Source: an uncultured Wohlfahrtiimonas sp. (GTDB taxonomy: Bacteria > Pseudomonadota > Gammaproteobacteria > Cardiobacteriales > Wohlfahrtiimonadaceae). Taken from it: a stretch of DNA of 42,399 nt. Below, piece after piece: positions 21,147 to 30,032 of this stretch. A model generated the notes under the pieces. That model was not told the origin of the DNA, searched no databases, and worked only from the letters and a program-made list of their open reading frames with translations. A program made the translations under genes and the position numbers. Location: contig CANRJX010000005.1 of assembly GCA_947631095.1 (NCBI GenBank), positions 1 to 42,399 on the forward strand. The letters run 5' to 3'. Positions within the stretch are counted from its first letter, which is position 1, and each line of letters starts with the position of its first letter.

Positions 21147-21808
21147 ATATTAATTTAGATTTTAATGAACTTCTTACCATTGAATATTTGGCAAAGCAAC
21201 CGATATGGATAAAAGGTATTGTGTTGTTATTGGCTGCGATTATCACTTTTGGGATTGTTTTTTTTGCAGCGTTTAAATATTTTGATTATGAAGCTCAGTT
21301 TCAAGCTCAAAAAAGTAATGAAGAACGAAAGCTCAATGAATTAGCGACTAAGCTAGAATTTAAAGCACTGGCAGATAGATATTTAGCAGAAATTGAGCAA
21401 GTAAATAAATTGCTTGAAGAAGTTAGAAAAAAACTCCCTAGAGATTTAAATGCAGCAAACTTTATTGAACAGCTAAATTTAAATGCAAATCAAGCTGGCA
21501 TAGAAGTTGTCAAATCTATTCCTTTAAAACCAATTTCCGAAGGGTTTTATACAAAAATACCTGTGAGAATTGAAGGGTGTGCAACTTATGACCAAATTGG
21601 GCAATTTGTTGCTAATTTATCAGAAATAGAAAGAATTATTACTCTAGAGAACTTTGGTTTAAATAGTTATGTGCCTGCAAATCAATTACCGACAGGTTTA
21701 CAATCTATTCAAACGGTTAAAGATGTTAATGTGCCAAGATTTGATTGTGGTACATCAGGTAGACAAGCATTTTCAGCGATGATCTCTACATATCGTTATA
21801 ATTCATAG
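21143..21808 (+). CDS. pilO: Type IV pilus assembly protein PilO
   Basis: Single TM, coiled coil, syntenic between pilN and pilP. Confidence 0.93.
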   Translation: MNINLDFNELLTIEYLAKQPIWIKGIVLLLAAIITFGIVFFAAFKYFDYEAQFQAQKSNEERKLNELATKLEFKALADRYLAEIEQVNKLLEEVRKKLPRDLNAANFIEQLNLNANQAGIEVVKSIPLKPISEGFYTKIPVRIEGCATYDQIGQFVANLSEIERIITLENFGLNSYVPANQLPTGLQSIQTVKDVNVPRFDCGTSGRQAFSAMISTYRYNS

Positions 21809-21819
21809 GAAAGTATAAT

Positions 21820-22416
21820 ATGAATAATAAAATAATTATAAGTATATTATTTACAAGCATTTTGCTTCAGGGATGTTTGGAAAACTTCGAAGAGTCTGCT
21901 CCAATTGATCAAAGAATTTTAGAGACAAAACAACGTGTGAATCAAATCGTTAGAGCAAAACACATTGAGAGTGTCGCGAATAATGTTAGTTTAGGTGATA
22001 CAAGCCTTTTTTATCTGCAACAAGGTAGGGATCCATTTGTCGCAACTGGTTTTTTTAAGGGCTTTTTTACCTACGGTGATATTAATGTTGATTCAAGTTC
22101 AAAGGTTCGTTTAAAGGAAGATCCTTCAAGATCGCCGGGCTATAAACCTGGGCCATTTGAAAAATATGAATTAAGTAGTCTCACAATGATAGGTGTAATG
22201 TCTTTAGCTAATGGTGAAACAGCAGCTTTAATTGATGTTGGTCAAAATAAAATAATGATGCTTAAAATAGGCGATTATATTGGTCGAGACTTTGGTAGAG
22301 TAACTGATATTACTGAGAAGTCAGTTTTTGTCGAAGAAAAATTTGGCTCAATTAATAAAGATGATTCACAAGCTTGGATCGTTTTGCCTAATAAAATAGA
22401 TTTAAAAATAAAATAA
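21820..22416 (+). CDS. pilP: Type IV pilus assembly lipoprotein PilP
   Basis: Lipobox LLQGC, RDPFV...PGPFEKYELSSLTMIGVM motif. Confidence 0.95.
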   Translation: MNNKIIISILFTSILLQGCLENFEESAPIDQRILETKQRVNQIVRAKHIESVANNVSLGDTSLFYLQQGRDPFVATGFFKGFFTYGDINVDSSSKVRLKEDPSRSPGYKPGPFEKYELSSLTMIGVMSLANGETAALIDVGQNKIMMLKIGDYIGRDFGRVTDITEKSVFVEEKFGSINKDDSQAWIVLPNKIDLKIK

Positions 22417-22429
22417 TTGGAGAATATTT

Positions 22430-24475
22430 ATGAGATCAATACAACGAATGAAAGGCTATAAAATAAGCCTGTTTTCTATAGCTTTATCATGCTTAATGTT
22501 GACCGTTAGTAATGCGCAAAAATTAACCGCTGTAGAGTCTATAACGCTTGCAAATGGAGACATGGAGTTACGTTATCATTTTGATAAAAATATTTCTGCT
22601 CCAAAATCATTTTATTTAGAAGATAAGGATTTGTTAGTTGTTGATTTTGCATCAAGTGGATTTAATCAAGTATTAAAAAATCGTACAGTTAACAATAATA
22701 TGGTCAGTGACGTTAATAACTTATATGCAAATAATAAAGTACGTTCAACGATCAAATTAAAATCTAATGTCGATTATAGTGTGACTAACAAGGGACAAGA
22801 GGTTGTTGTAACATTATCTCCTGCAAATAAATACTCTGTTGCACAACCAGTATGGGACAATTCTGTACAGTCAAATATTCCATCTTTAGAAGTTCAACAA
22901 CCTGTTGTAAAGGATGTTGGGTTTTATAGAAATTCGCAAGGTGCTGGTGTTATTGAAGTATTCTTGCCAAATGACAAAACTCAAGTTCAATTAATTGATG
23001 AGCAGACTAGAGGCTTAACTTTATCTGTCTTAGGTACTGCTTGGAATCCTTCTCAGGTTAGACGAATTGAAGTCACAGACTTTGCAACACCAGTATCAGC
23101 CATTGAAGTTGTTAATAATAATGGTGTTGCAGGTGTTAAAATTCGTACGCAATCCAATTATGAATTTAGTAGCCAACAAATAGGATCTAAATATCAGTTA
23201 ATTGTGAAGCCAAAAAAACAAGTTGTACAAACAGCAAAAAGTGCTTTAGGCGACAAAGATAATTTTACAGGTGATTTAATCAGTATAAACTTTCAAGACA
23301 TTGATGTAAGAGCAATATTGCAAATTATAGCGGATTTTACAGGTTTAAATATTGTCGTGAGTGACAGTGTTAATAGTAGAATAACGATTCGTTTACAAAA
23401 TGTTCCTTGGGATCAGGCTTTGGATGTTGTTTTGCGTTCAAAAGGCTTGGTTAAGCAGCAAAGTGGTAATGTTGTGTATATTATGCCTGCGAGTGAAGCT
23501 AGAACATTAGATCCTGATTTAATTACTGAAATTATTCAAATTAATAATGCAAAAGCACCTGATATTGCACAAATTTTATCTTCATCTCAAACTTCTAATA
23601 ATGATAATACTCGCAATCAATCAACTGGGATCTCACAACATGGTATGTTGACAGTTGATCCGAATCAAAACTTATTGATTGTCCGTGATACACCAGAGCA
23701 AATGAGAATCATTAGAGAGTTAATTACTCGTTTAGATAAGCCACTTCGTCAAGTTGTTATTAAAGCTCAAATTGTTGCTACAACTGATAATTTTACACGT
23801 CAACTTGGTGTTAAATGGGGGTTGGATGGTAAAAAAGGTTCTTGGGAGGCATCAGATAATAAGTATGGTGTAATGCCTGGTGGTATAACGCCTTCATCTG
23901 GTAGTAACATTTGGGGAGGTGGTATGACTGATCTAAGTGTTGCAGGTAATACTATCGCGGGATTAGCGATTTTACGTAGAAACTTTTCTGCAGCCTTAGA
24001 GTTACAAGCAATGCAAACCGAAGGTAAAGGTGAAGTTTTAGCAAGTCCAACATTAATGACTACCGATAGACAAGAGGCATTTATTAATGAAGGTTCTCAG
24101 ATTGCATATTCCACTGTCAGCGATAATGGAACGAATACTGAATTTAAAGATGTTGTTATGGAACTAAAAGTAACACCAAGCATTACTCCTGATGACAATA
24201 TTATTATGGATATTAATATTAAAAAAGATGACCCTGATCCGCAGGCTAATGGTGAAATGCAAATTAGAAAACGCGAGATTAAAACTCAAGCAATTGTTCG
24301 AGATGGTGAAACTGTAGTATTAGGTGGTATTTATACTGTAACATCTGGTACAGAAGTACAAAAAGTCCCATTTTTAGGTGATTTACCATTCGTTGGTAAC
24401 TTATTTAAAAATAATATCAACTTTAACAATAAAGCTGAATTAGTAATTTTCTTAACGCCAAATATTGTTAAGTAG
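22430..24475 (+). CDS. pilQ: Type IV pilus secretin PilQ
   Basis: AMIN domain, ISINFQDIDVRAILQIIADFTGLNIVVSD, secretin domain (VPFLGDLPFVGNLFKNN). Confidence 0.97.
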   Translation: MRSIQRMKGYKISLFSIALSCLMLTVSNAQKLTAVESITLANGDMELRYHFDKNISAPKSFYLEDKDLLVVDFASSGFNQVLKNRTVNNNMVSDVNNLYANNKVRSTIKLKSNVDYSVTNKGQEVVVTLSPANKYSVAQPVWDNSVQSNIPSLEVQQPVVKDVGFYRNSQGAGVIEVFLPNDKTQVQLIDEQTRGLTLSVLGTAWNPSQVRRIEVTDFATPVSAIEVVNNNGVAGVKIRTQSNYEFSSQQIGSKYQLIVKPKKQVVQTAKSALGDKDNFTGDLISINFQDIDVRAILQIIADFTGLNIVVSDSVNSRITIRLQNVPWDQALDVVLRSKGLVKQQSGNVVYIMPASEARTLDPDLITEIIQINNAKAPDIAQILSSSQTSNNDNTRNQSTGISQHGMLTVDPNQNLLIVRDTPEQMRIIRELITRLDKPLRQVVIKAQIVATTDNFTRQLGVKWGLDGKKGSWEASDNKYGVMPGGITPSSGSNIWGGGMTDLSVAGNTIAGLAILRRNFSAALELQAMQTEGKGEVLASPTLMTTDRQEAFINEGSQIAYSTVSDNGTNTEFKDVVMELKVTPSITPDDNIIMDINIKKDDPDPQANGEMQIRKREIKTQAIVRDGETVVLGGIYTVTSGTEVQKVPFLGDLPFVGNLFKNNINFNNKAELVIFLTPNIVK

Positions 24476-24502
24476 CTATTGATTATTATTGTGAAAGAAT
24501 AG

Positions 24503-24540
24503 AAACTATTGGTCATGAATATGATCAATAGTTTTTTTTT
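24503..24540 (+). terminator. Terminator-like hairpin plus T-tract overlapping the aroK start
   Basis: AAACTATTGGTCAT-GAAT-ATGATCAATAGTTT (14 bp with one G.U pair) running into T9 (24532-24540); 28 nt after the pilQ stop. Confidence 0.75.
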
Positions 24541-25072
24541 AGTCGGGCCTATGGGCGTTGGGAAGACAACGTTAGGAAAGTTATTAGCAAAAAAATTAAA
24601 CTACTCTTTTATAGATAGTGATATTTGGATTGAGGAAACTGAAAAGCAATCGATCCCTGATATATTTTCAGCTTTTGGAGAAACGGTCTTTCGTGATATC
24701 GAATCTCGAGCCATAGATACTTTAACCAATCAATCTAATATCATCCTATCGACAGGTGGTGGTGCTATTTTGCGTGATATTAATCGGGAAAGATTAAAGT
24801 CTAGAGGTAAGGTAATTTTTTTAGATTTATCCCCTGAGCAAATTTTTGAGCGGATAAAAGGTGATAAGAATAGACCCTTATTGCAGACTGATAATCCTCT
24901 CATAACACTTCGTTCTATTTATGACCATCGTAAAGCACTATATTTAGACTCTGCCCATTATCATGTTAATGTTGATGGAAAAACACCTAACCAAATTAGT
25001 GAATTGCTGGTTAATTTGTATAATGATACAGAAAATTTTTCATCCAACTGGTGTACACCCTTAAAGAAATAA
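24515..25072 (+). CDS. aroK: Shikimate kinase
   Basis: NSFFLVGPMGVGKTTLGKLLAKKL Walker A and STGGGA motif; start ATG 24515 or 24521 (ORF track starts at TTG 24509). Confidence 0.95.
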   Translation: MNMINSFFLVGPMGVGKTTLGKLLAKKLNYSFIDSDIWIEETEKQSIPDIFSAFGETVFRDIESRAIDTLTNQSNIILSTGGGAILRDINRERLKSRGKVIFLDLSPEQIFERIKGDKNRPLLQTDNPLITLRSIYDHRKALYLDSAHYHVNVDGKTPNQISELLVNLYNDTENFSSNWCTPLKK

Positions 25073-25075
25073 ATT

Positions 25076-26170
25076 ATGAAAATTATTGATATTGAATTAG
25101 AGGATCGTTCTTATCCTATTTACATTGCTACAACAAACCAATTTTTAGAACAACTGGAAACTAAAGTTAAAGGTGATAATGTTTTAATTGTCTCTAATAC
25201 GACGATTGCACCTTTGTACATTGATTATGTTGCAGGATTATTACCGAATAAAAAAGTTGAAACATTGGTTTTAGATGATGGCGAAATTTTTAAGAATAAT
25301 GATTCTCTACAAAAGATTATTACAAAATTATTAACTCTAAAATATACACGATCTTCAACATTGATAGCCTTAGGCGGTGGCGTCATTGGCGATTTAGTAG
25401 GATTTGCAGCAAGTATTTATCAACGCGGCATCGATTTTATCCAATTTCCGACAAGCCTTTTAGCTCAGGTTGATAGTTCTGTTGGAGGTAAAACAGCAAT
25501 TAATCATCCTTTAGGCAAAAATATGGTTGGTACCTTTTATCAACCTAAAGCTGTATTTATCAATGTGGATGTATTGGATACTTTGCCAAGAAGAGAGTTT
25601 ATCAGTGGTTTGGCTGAAGTGATTAAATATGGCTTGATCAGAGATGCATCTTTTTTCTATTGGTTAAAAGATAATAAAGATGCAATTTTAATGCGCGATA
25701 AAACTGTTATTAAAGAATTGGTGGCGCGTTCTTGCCAGAATAAAAAAGAAATTGTCATGGAAGATGAGTTTGAGCAAGGCAATAGGGCATTGTTAAACTT
25801 AGGCCATACATTTGGACATGCGATTGAGAAAAATTTAGGTTATAAAGGCATTTTACATGGTGAAGCTGTTGCGGTAGGCATGAGAATGGCTGCAATTGTT
25901 TCCGTTAAAATGAATTTGATGACAGAAGCGCAGCAAGTCGAAATTGAAGAAACACTGAGAAACTTTTTATTACCGACTGAAATGAAACAGCAATTCTCTT
26001 TTGAAGAAATGTGGGAGGCGATGTTGTTAGATAAAAAGAATACTTCTACAGATATTCGATATATCTTACTTTCTGACATTGGTCATGGTGTTGTCACGGG
26101 TAATGTACCCAAAGAATATATCGAAGAAGCATTTAATATGACTATGCTGAAGGATGAGAGAGATATTTGA
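25076..26170 (+). CDS. aroB: 3-dehydroquinate synthase
   Basis: ALGGGVIGDLVGFAASIYQRGIDFIQFPTSLLAQVDSSVGGKTAINHPLGKNM; follows aroK. Confidence 0.97.
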   Translation: MKIIDIELEDRSYPIYIATTNQFLEQLETKVKGDNVLIVSNTTIAPLYIDYVAGLLPNKKVETLVLDDGEIFKNNDSLQKIITKLLTLKYTRSSTLIALGGGVIGDLVGFAASIYQRGIDFIQFPTSLLAQVDSSVGGKTAINHPLGKNMVGTFYQPKAVFINVDVLDTLPRREFISGLAEVIKYGLIRDASFFYWLKDNKDAILMRDKTVIKELVARSCQNKKEIVMEDEFEQGNRALLNLGHTFGHAIEKNLGYKGILHGEAVAVGMRMAAIVSVKMNLMTEAQQVEIEETLRNFLLPTEMKQQFSFEEMWEAMLLDKKNTSTDIRYILLSDIGHGVVTGNVPKEYIEEAFNMTMLKDERDI

Positions 26171-27405
26171 AATTAGATCAACTACCATGGATAGGCATAG
26201 CTCCATATGATCAAATTTTAACTGATTTAATCAACTCATGTCTCACAGAAGATATGAGTTTGATTTGTGTGGAGGGTTCAGAAGGCTCTGGTAAAACTAG
26301 GCTTTTATCAGAGTTATTGGTTGCATTATCTGTTGACGAAACTGTTGGTTTAATTGAATTTAGAGGACGAACTAATCAAGTTTTTTATCATAATATTAAA
26401 GCTCTAACGAGTTTTCTGAAATTAGATCCTTCTCAGATTTTTTGCAATTTTTTATTAGCTTTAGAGAAAATTTTAGAAGAGAAAAGACATGTTTATGTAC
26501 TTATCGATGATGCAGATGATATTGAATACGAAATATTTAAAGCTCTTTTATCAATTATAAATGATAATTTTGACCTTCATCACCGAGTGACATTAGTGCT
26601 ATTTATGGGTGCAACACCTATGAATTTGGAATTTCAGCCTCTTCTGCAACAGGCTAAAAGGTTTTCTCTCACAGGCATGACAGTTGCACAAACCAAGAGT
26701 TTTATAGATCAGATTTATCTCAAGACACCTGAGAAAAGTGTTTCCATTTTTGAAGCAAATCAATTGAATAGTCTATCTTATGGTTATCCCGGTCGCCTTA
26801 TCAAACTGTTGCAGAATAAAAAAGAAAAAACGATTGAGCCCAAAAGAAACAATATTTATACTTTATTAACTGTCTTCATAATCGCTTTATCTATTGTGTT
26901 GACCTTATATCAATGGATATTTAATAGCGAGCAATCTCAAAAAGTCTCTATCGATCCAAAAATAAATCATCAGCCTACAGTCATTAAAAAAGAAGTAGTT
27001 CCAGTGAAAACTATAGCAGTAATGCCCGCAACTGAAATAGTATTGAATGAGACTAATAACTTTTTTGAAGCAGATATTGTTAACCCAGAAAAAATAGTTA
27101 AATTACAGAAAAATGAAAATTCATCTATAGAAAGTAATCTGATTTTAAATGCTGAGGATAAAAAAACTCTATTTAATTATGTGATAGAATTAGGCCGCAA
27201 TCGCTCTAAAACAGAATTAGAGAAAATATTAAAAGGCAGATCCATTCCTGGTAAAGTGCAATTTAAGCAATTAGATAATGCAGGGTTAAAAATATGGGTT
27301 GCATATCTTGGTCCATATGGAAGCGAAAAGCAAGCGACTCAAGGAATGAGCAAATTGCCAGCCAGTTTGCAAAGCTTACCTTTAAAAGTGAATAAGGAAT
27401 TTTAA
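26167..27405 (+). CDS. DamX-like AAA ATPase with TM helix and SPOR-like C-terminus
   Basis: Walker A (GSEGSGKTRLLSELL), Walker B (VYVLIDDADD), TM segment ~aa 237-255, C-terminal SPOR-like YLGPYGSEKQATQ; located aroB-downstream as damX; TTG start overlapping aroB stop. Confidence 0.8.
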   Translation: MKLDQLPWIGIAPYDQILTDLINSCLTEDMSLICVEGSEGSGKTRLLSELLVALSVDETVGLIEFRGRTNQVFYHNIKALTSFLKLDPSQIFCNFLLALEKILEEKRHVYVLIDDADDIEYEIFKALLSIINDNFDLHHRVTLVLFMGATPMNLEFQPLLQQAKRFSLTGMTVAQTKSFIDQIYLKTPEKSVSIFEANQLNSLSYGYPGRLIKLLQNKKEKTIEPKRNNIYTLLTVFIIALSIVLTLYQWIFNSEQSQKVSIDPKINHQPTVIKKEVVPVKTIAVMPATEIVLNETNNFFEADIVNPEKIVKLQKNENSSIESNLILNAEDKKTLFNYVIELGRNRSKTELEKILKGRSIPGKVQFKQLDNAGLKIWVAYLGPYGSEKQATQGMSKLPASLQSLPLKVNKEF

Positions 27406-27406
27406 A

Positions 27407-28024
27407 ATGGGGAGACGTAACGACCATTCGCGTGATGAATTAAAAGATATGGTAATTGTTGCCGCTGAAAAAATTTTGGTTGAAGAGGGGTATAGTAAAT
27501 TAACCACGCGCCGTATTGCTAAAGAAATAGGTTATACAGTTGGATCACTCTACATGGTGATCAAAAATGTTGATGATTTAATGCTTTTACTTAATGCTCG
27601 TACTTTGCAGCTATTATTAGAAAAAGTTGAGCATGATCTACAGGCTTTTTCAGAGGATCAACCTTATGAAAAATTAATGCAAATTGCAGAAAGTTATGTT
27701 GATTTTGCTTTTCAGCATAAAGAAAAGTGGGAAGCTATTTTTATACATAGAGTTGCAGATTCTGAATTATTGACTGATGAGTATTTTGTAAATATTAAAA
27801 ATTTATTCACAGTGATTGGGCATCAATTATCACTATTGGCACCAAAATTAAATGCTGAAGATTTAGAACTTTTAACAAGAGGATTATGGGGTGCGGTTCA
27901 TGGTGTAACAATCTTAAGTCTCGATCATAAGTTTAGTATAGGTGCGCCTAAAGAGTATGATATAAAGCGCGTTGTAGAAGGTGTAGTTAGTAATACACTT
28001 TATGGAATTCAAAATAGACAGTAG
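27407..28024 (+). CDS. TetR/AcrR-family transcriptional regulator
   Basis: N-terminal HTH (KILVEEGYSKLTTRRIAKEIGYTVGSLYMVIKNVDDLM) and WHG-like C-terminal domain. Confidence 0.92.
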   Translation: MGRRNDHSRDELKDMVIVAAEKILVEEGYSKLTTRRIAKEIGYTVGSLYMVIKNVDDLMLLLNARTLQLLLEKVEHDLQAFSEDQPYEKLMQIAESYVDFAFQHKEKWEAIFIHRVADSELLTDEYFVNIKNLFTVIGHQLSLLAPKLNAEDLELLTRGLWGAVHGVTILSLDHKFSIGAPKEYDIKRVVEGVVSNTLYGIQNRQ

Positions 28025-28026
28025 AT

Positions 28027-29952
28027 ATGGCAATTTTAACATTACAAAATATTTCATTAGCATTTGGGGATCGTCCTCTTTTAAAAGATGTAGACTTCAC
28101 TTTAGATAGAGGTGATAGAGTTGCCTTAATTGGTCGTAATGGTGAGGGTAAAAGCTCATTATTAAAAGTTATTTTGGGCGATATTGTGCCTGATGATGGC
28201 GATATTCTCATCGATAAAGGTTATCGAGTTGCGTCATTGTCACAAGAAATACCGAGAGACTTAACACAAACTGTTTATGATGTTGTTGCTGAAGGCATTC
28301 CTGGTGCAGGTAAAAAATTAGTTGAATATCATCAACTGCTATTACAGCCTGCTGATCAAATCGACTTAGATAGACTTAGCCAATTACAGCAAGATATTGA
28401 AGCTGTGGATGGTTGGTCTTTAGATCAAAAAGTAATGACGATTATCACACAGCTGTCACTACCGAAAGATGAAATTATTGCTAATTTATCAGGTGGCTGG
28501 ATTCGCCGTGTTCTACTTGGAAAAGCATTGGTTTCCAATCCGGATCTTTTATTATTAGACGAACCAACAAACCATTTAGATATTGATGCCATTTTATGGT
28601 TAGAAGAGATGCTTCTTAAAAATTATACTGGTGCATTGCTATTTATCACGCATGATAGACAGTTTCTGGGTAAGATCGCGAATAAAATTATTGAATTGGA
28701 TCGGGGTAATTTATCTGAATTTCCGGGCAGTTATGAAACCTATCTGCGTCGTAAAGAAGAAATGCTGCATGCTGAAGAGCAAGAAAGGGCGCTATTTGAT
28801 AAACGTTTGGCAGAAGAGGAAGTCTGGATTCGTAAAGGTATTCAAGCTCGACGAACACGTAATGAAGGACGTGTTAGAGCATTGCAAGCGATGCGCCAAC
28901 AGTATAAAGAGCGAGTTTCTAAACAAGGTACAGCTAAGCTAAATTTTGAAGAAGGTAAAGAGTCAGGTAAACGTGTCATCAATGCTGAAAATATTTCATA
29001 TAGTATTGGTGATAAAAATATCATTAAAGACTTCAGTCTAACGCTCTCAAGAGGTGATCGTGTTGGGTTAATTGGCGCAAATGGTGCAGGTAAATCAACT
29101 TTATTGAAATTGTTATTTCAACAGTTAGAACCTCAAACTGGCAAAGTAGAAGTTGGCACAAAATTAGAAATTGCATACTTTGATCAGCTAAGATCAGCGC
29201 TAGATTTAGAAAAAAGTGTGATCGATAATGTTGCTGAAGGTAGTGATTTTATAGAAATTAATGGCAAGAAAAAACATATTATTGGTTGGTTACAAGATTT
29301 TATGTTTACGCCTGAAAAAGCTCGTAGTCCTGTAAAAGCATTGTCTGGTGGTGAGCGAAATCGACTATTATTGGCAAAGCTTTTTGCTAAACCTGCGAAT
29401 GTTATTGTGCTTGATGAACCTACCAATGATCTAGATATTGAAACTTTGGAAGTTTTGGAAGAGCTATTGTTAGATTTTGAAGGTACTTTATTGATAGTTT
29501 CACATGACCGTATCTTTATTGATAAAACAGTTACTTCAACTTTAGTTTTTGAGGGAGAGGGGAAAATTAGTCAATATGTAGGTGGATATACTGATTGGTT
29601 AGAAAGCCCAGATAGCCGAAAATATTTTGAAAACTTATCTAATACAACTCCGACTAAAGAGGAAAAAAAAGCTTTAATTGTAGAAGAAAAGGCGCCTGAA
29701 ATAGAGGTGAAAGCACAAAAAATTAAACTTAGTTTTAAAGAAACTAGAGATCTTGAGCTATTGCCACAATTATTGGAAAAATTAGATAAAGAGATTGAAG
29801 AACTATCTAAATTGACTCAAAGTAATGATTTTTATCAGCAAGATCATGTAGCACAAGCAGTAATTTTAGATAAATTAGCGAAAAAAAATGAAGAATTAGA
29901 AGAAGCATTTGAGAAATGGGAGGCTTTAGAGCAGAAGCGTTCTCAGATGTAA
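28027..29952 (+). CDS. uup: ABC-F family ATPase (Uup-like)
   Basis: Two ABC domains (GRNGEGKSSLLK, GANGAGKSTLLK), LLDEPTNHLDIDAILWLE, C-terminal coiled coil. Confidence 0.9.
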   Translation: MAILTLQNISLAFGDRPLLKDVDFTLDRGDRVALIGRNGEGKSSLLKVILGDIVPDDGDILIDKGYRVASLSQEIPRDLTQTVYDVVAEGIPGAGKKLVEYHQLLLQPADQIDLDRLSQLQQDIEAVDGWSLDQKVMTIITQLSLPKDEIIANLSGGWIRRVLLGKALVSNPDLLLLDEPTNHLDIDAILWLEEMLLKNYTGALLFITHDRQFLGKIANKIIELDRGNLSEFPGSYETYLRRKEEMLHAEEQERALFDKRLAEEEVWIRKGIQARRTRNEGRVRALQAMRQQYKERVSKQGTAKLNFEEGKESGKRVINAENISYSIGDKNIIKDFSLTLSRGDRVGLIGANGAGKSTLLKLLFQQLEPQTGKVEVGTKLEIAYFDQLRSALDLEKSVIDNVAEGSDFIEINGKKKHIIGWLQDFMFTPEKARSPVKALSGGERNRLLLAKLFAKPANVIVLDEPTNDLDIETLEVLEELLLDFEGTLLIVSHDRIFIDKTVTSTLVFEGEGKISQYVGGYTDWLESPDSRKYFENLSNTTPTKEEKKALIVEEKAPEIEVKAQKIKLSFKETRDLELLPQLLEKLDKEIEELSKLTQSNDFYQQDHVAQAVILDKLAKKNEELEEAFEKWEALEQKRSQM

Positions 29953-30032
29953 GCACATTGCTTTTAGGCCTATTTTATGTATAGTAATGACTACAGAAAA
30001 TATACAATCCAGATAGAGATTAGGAGGAACAT

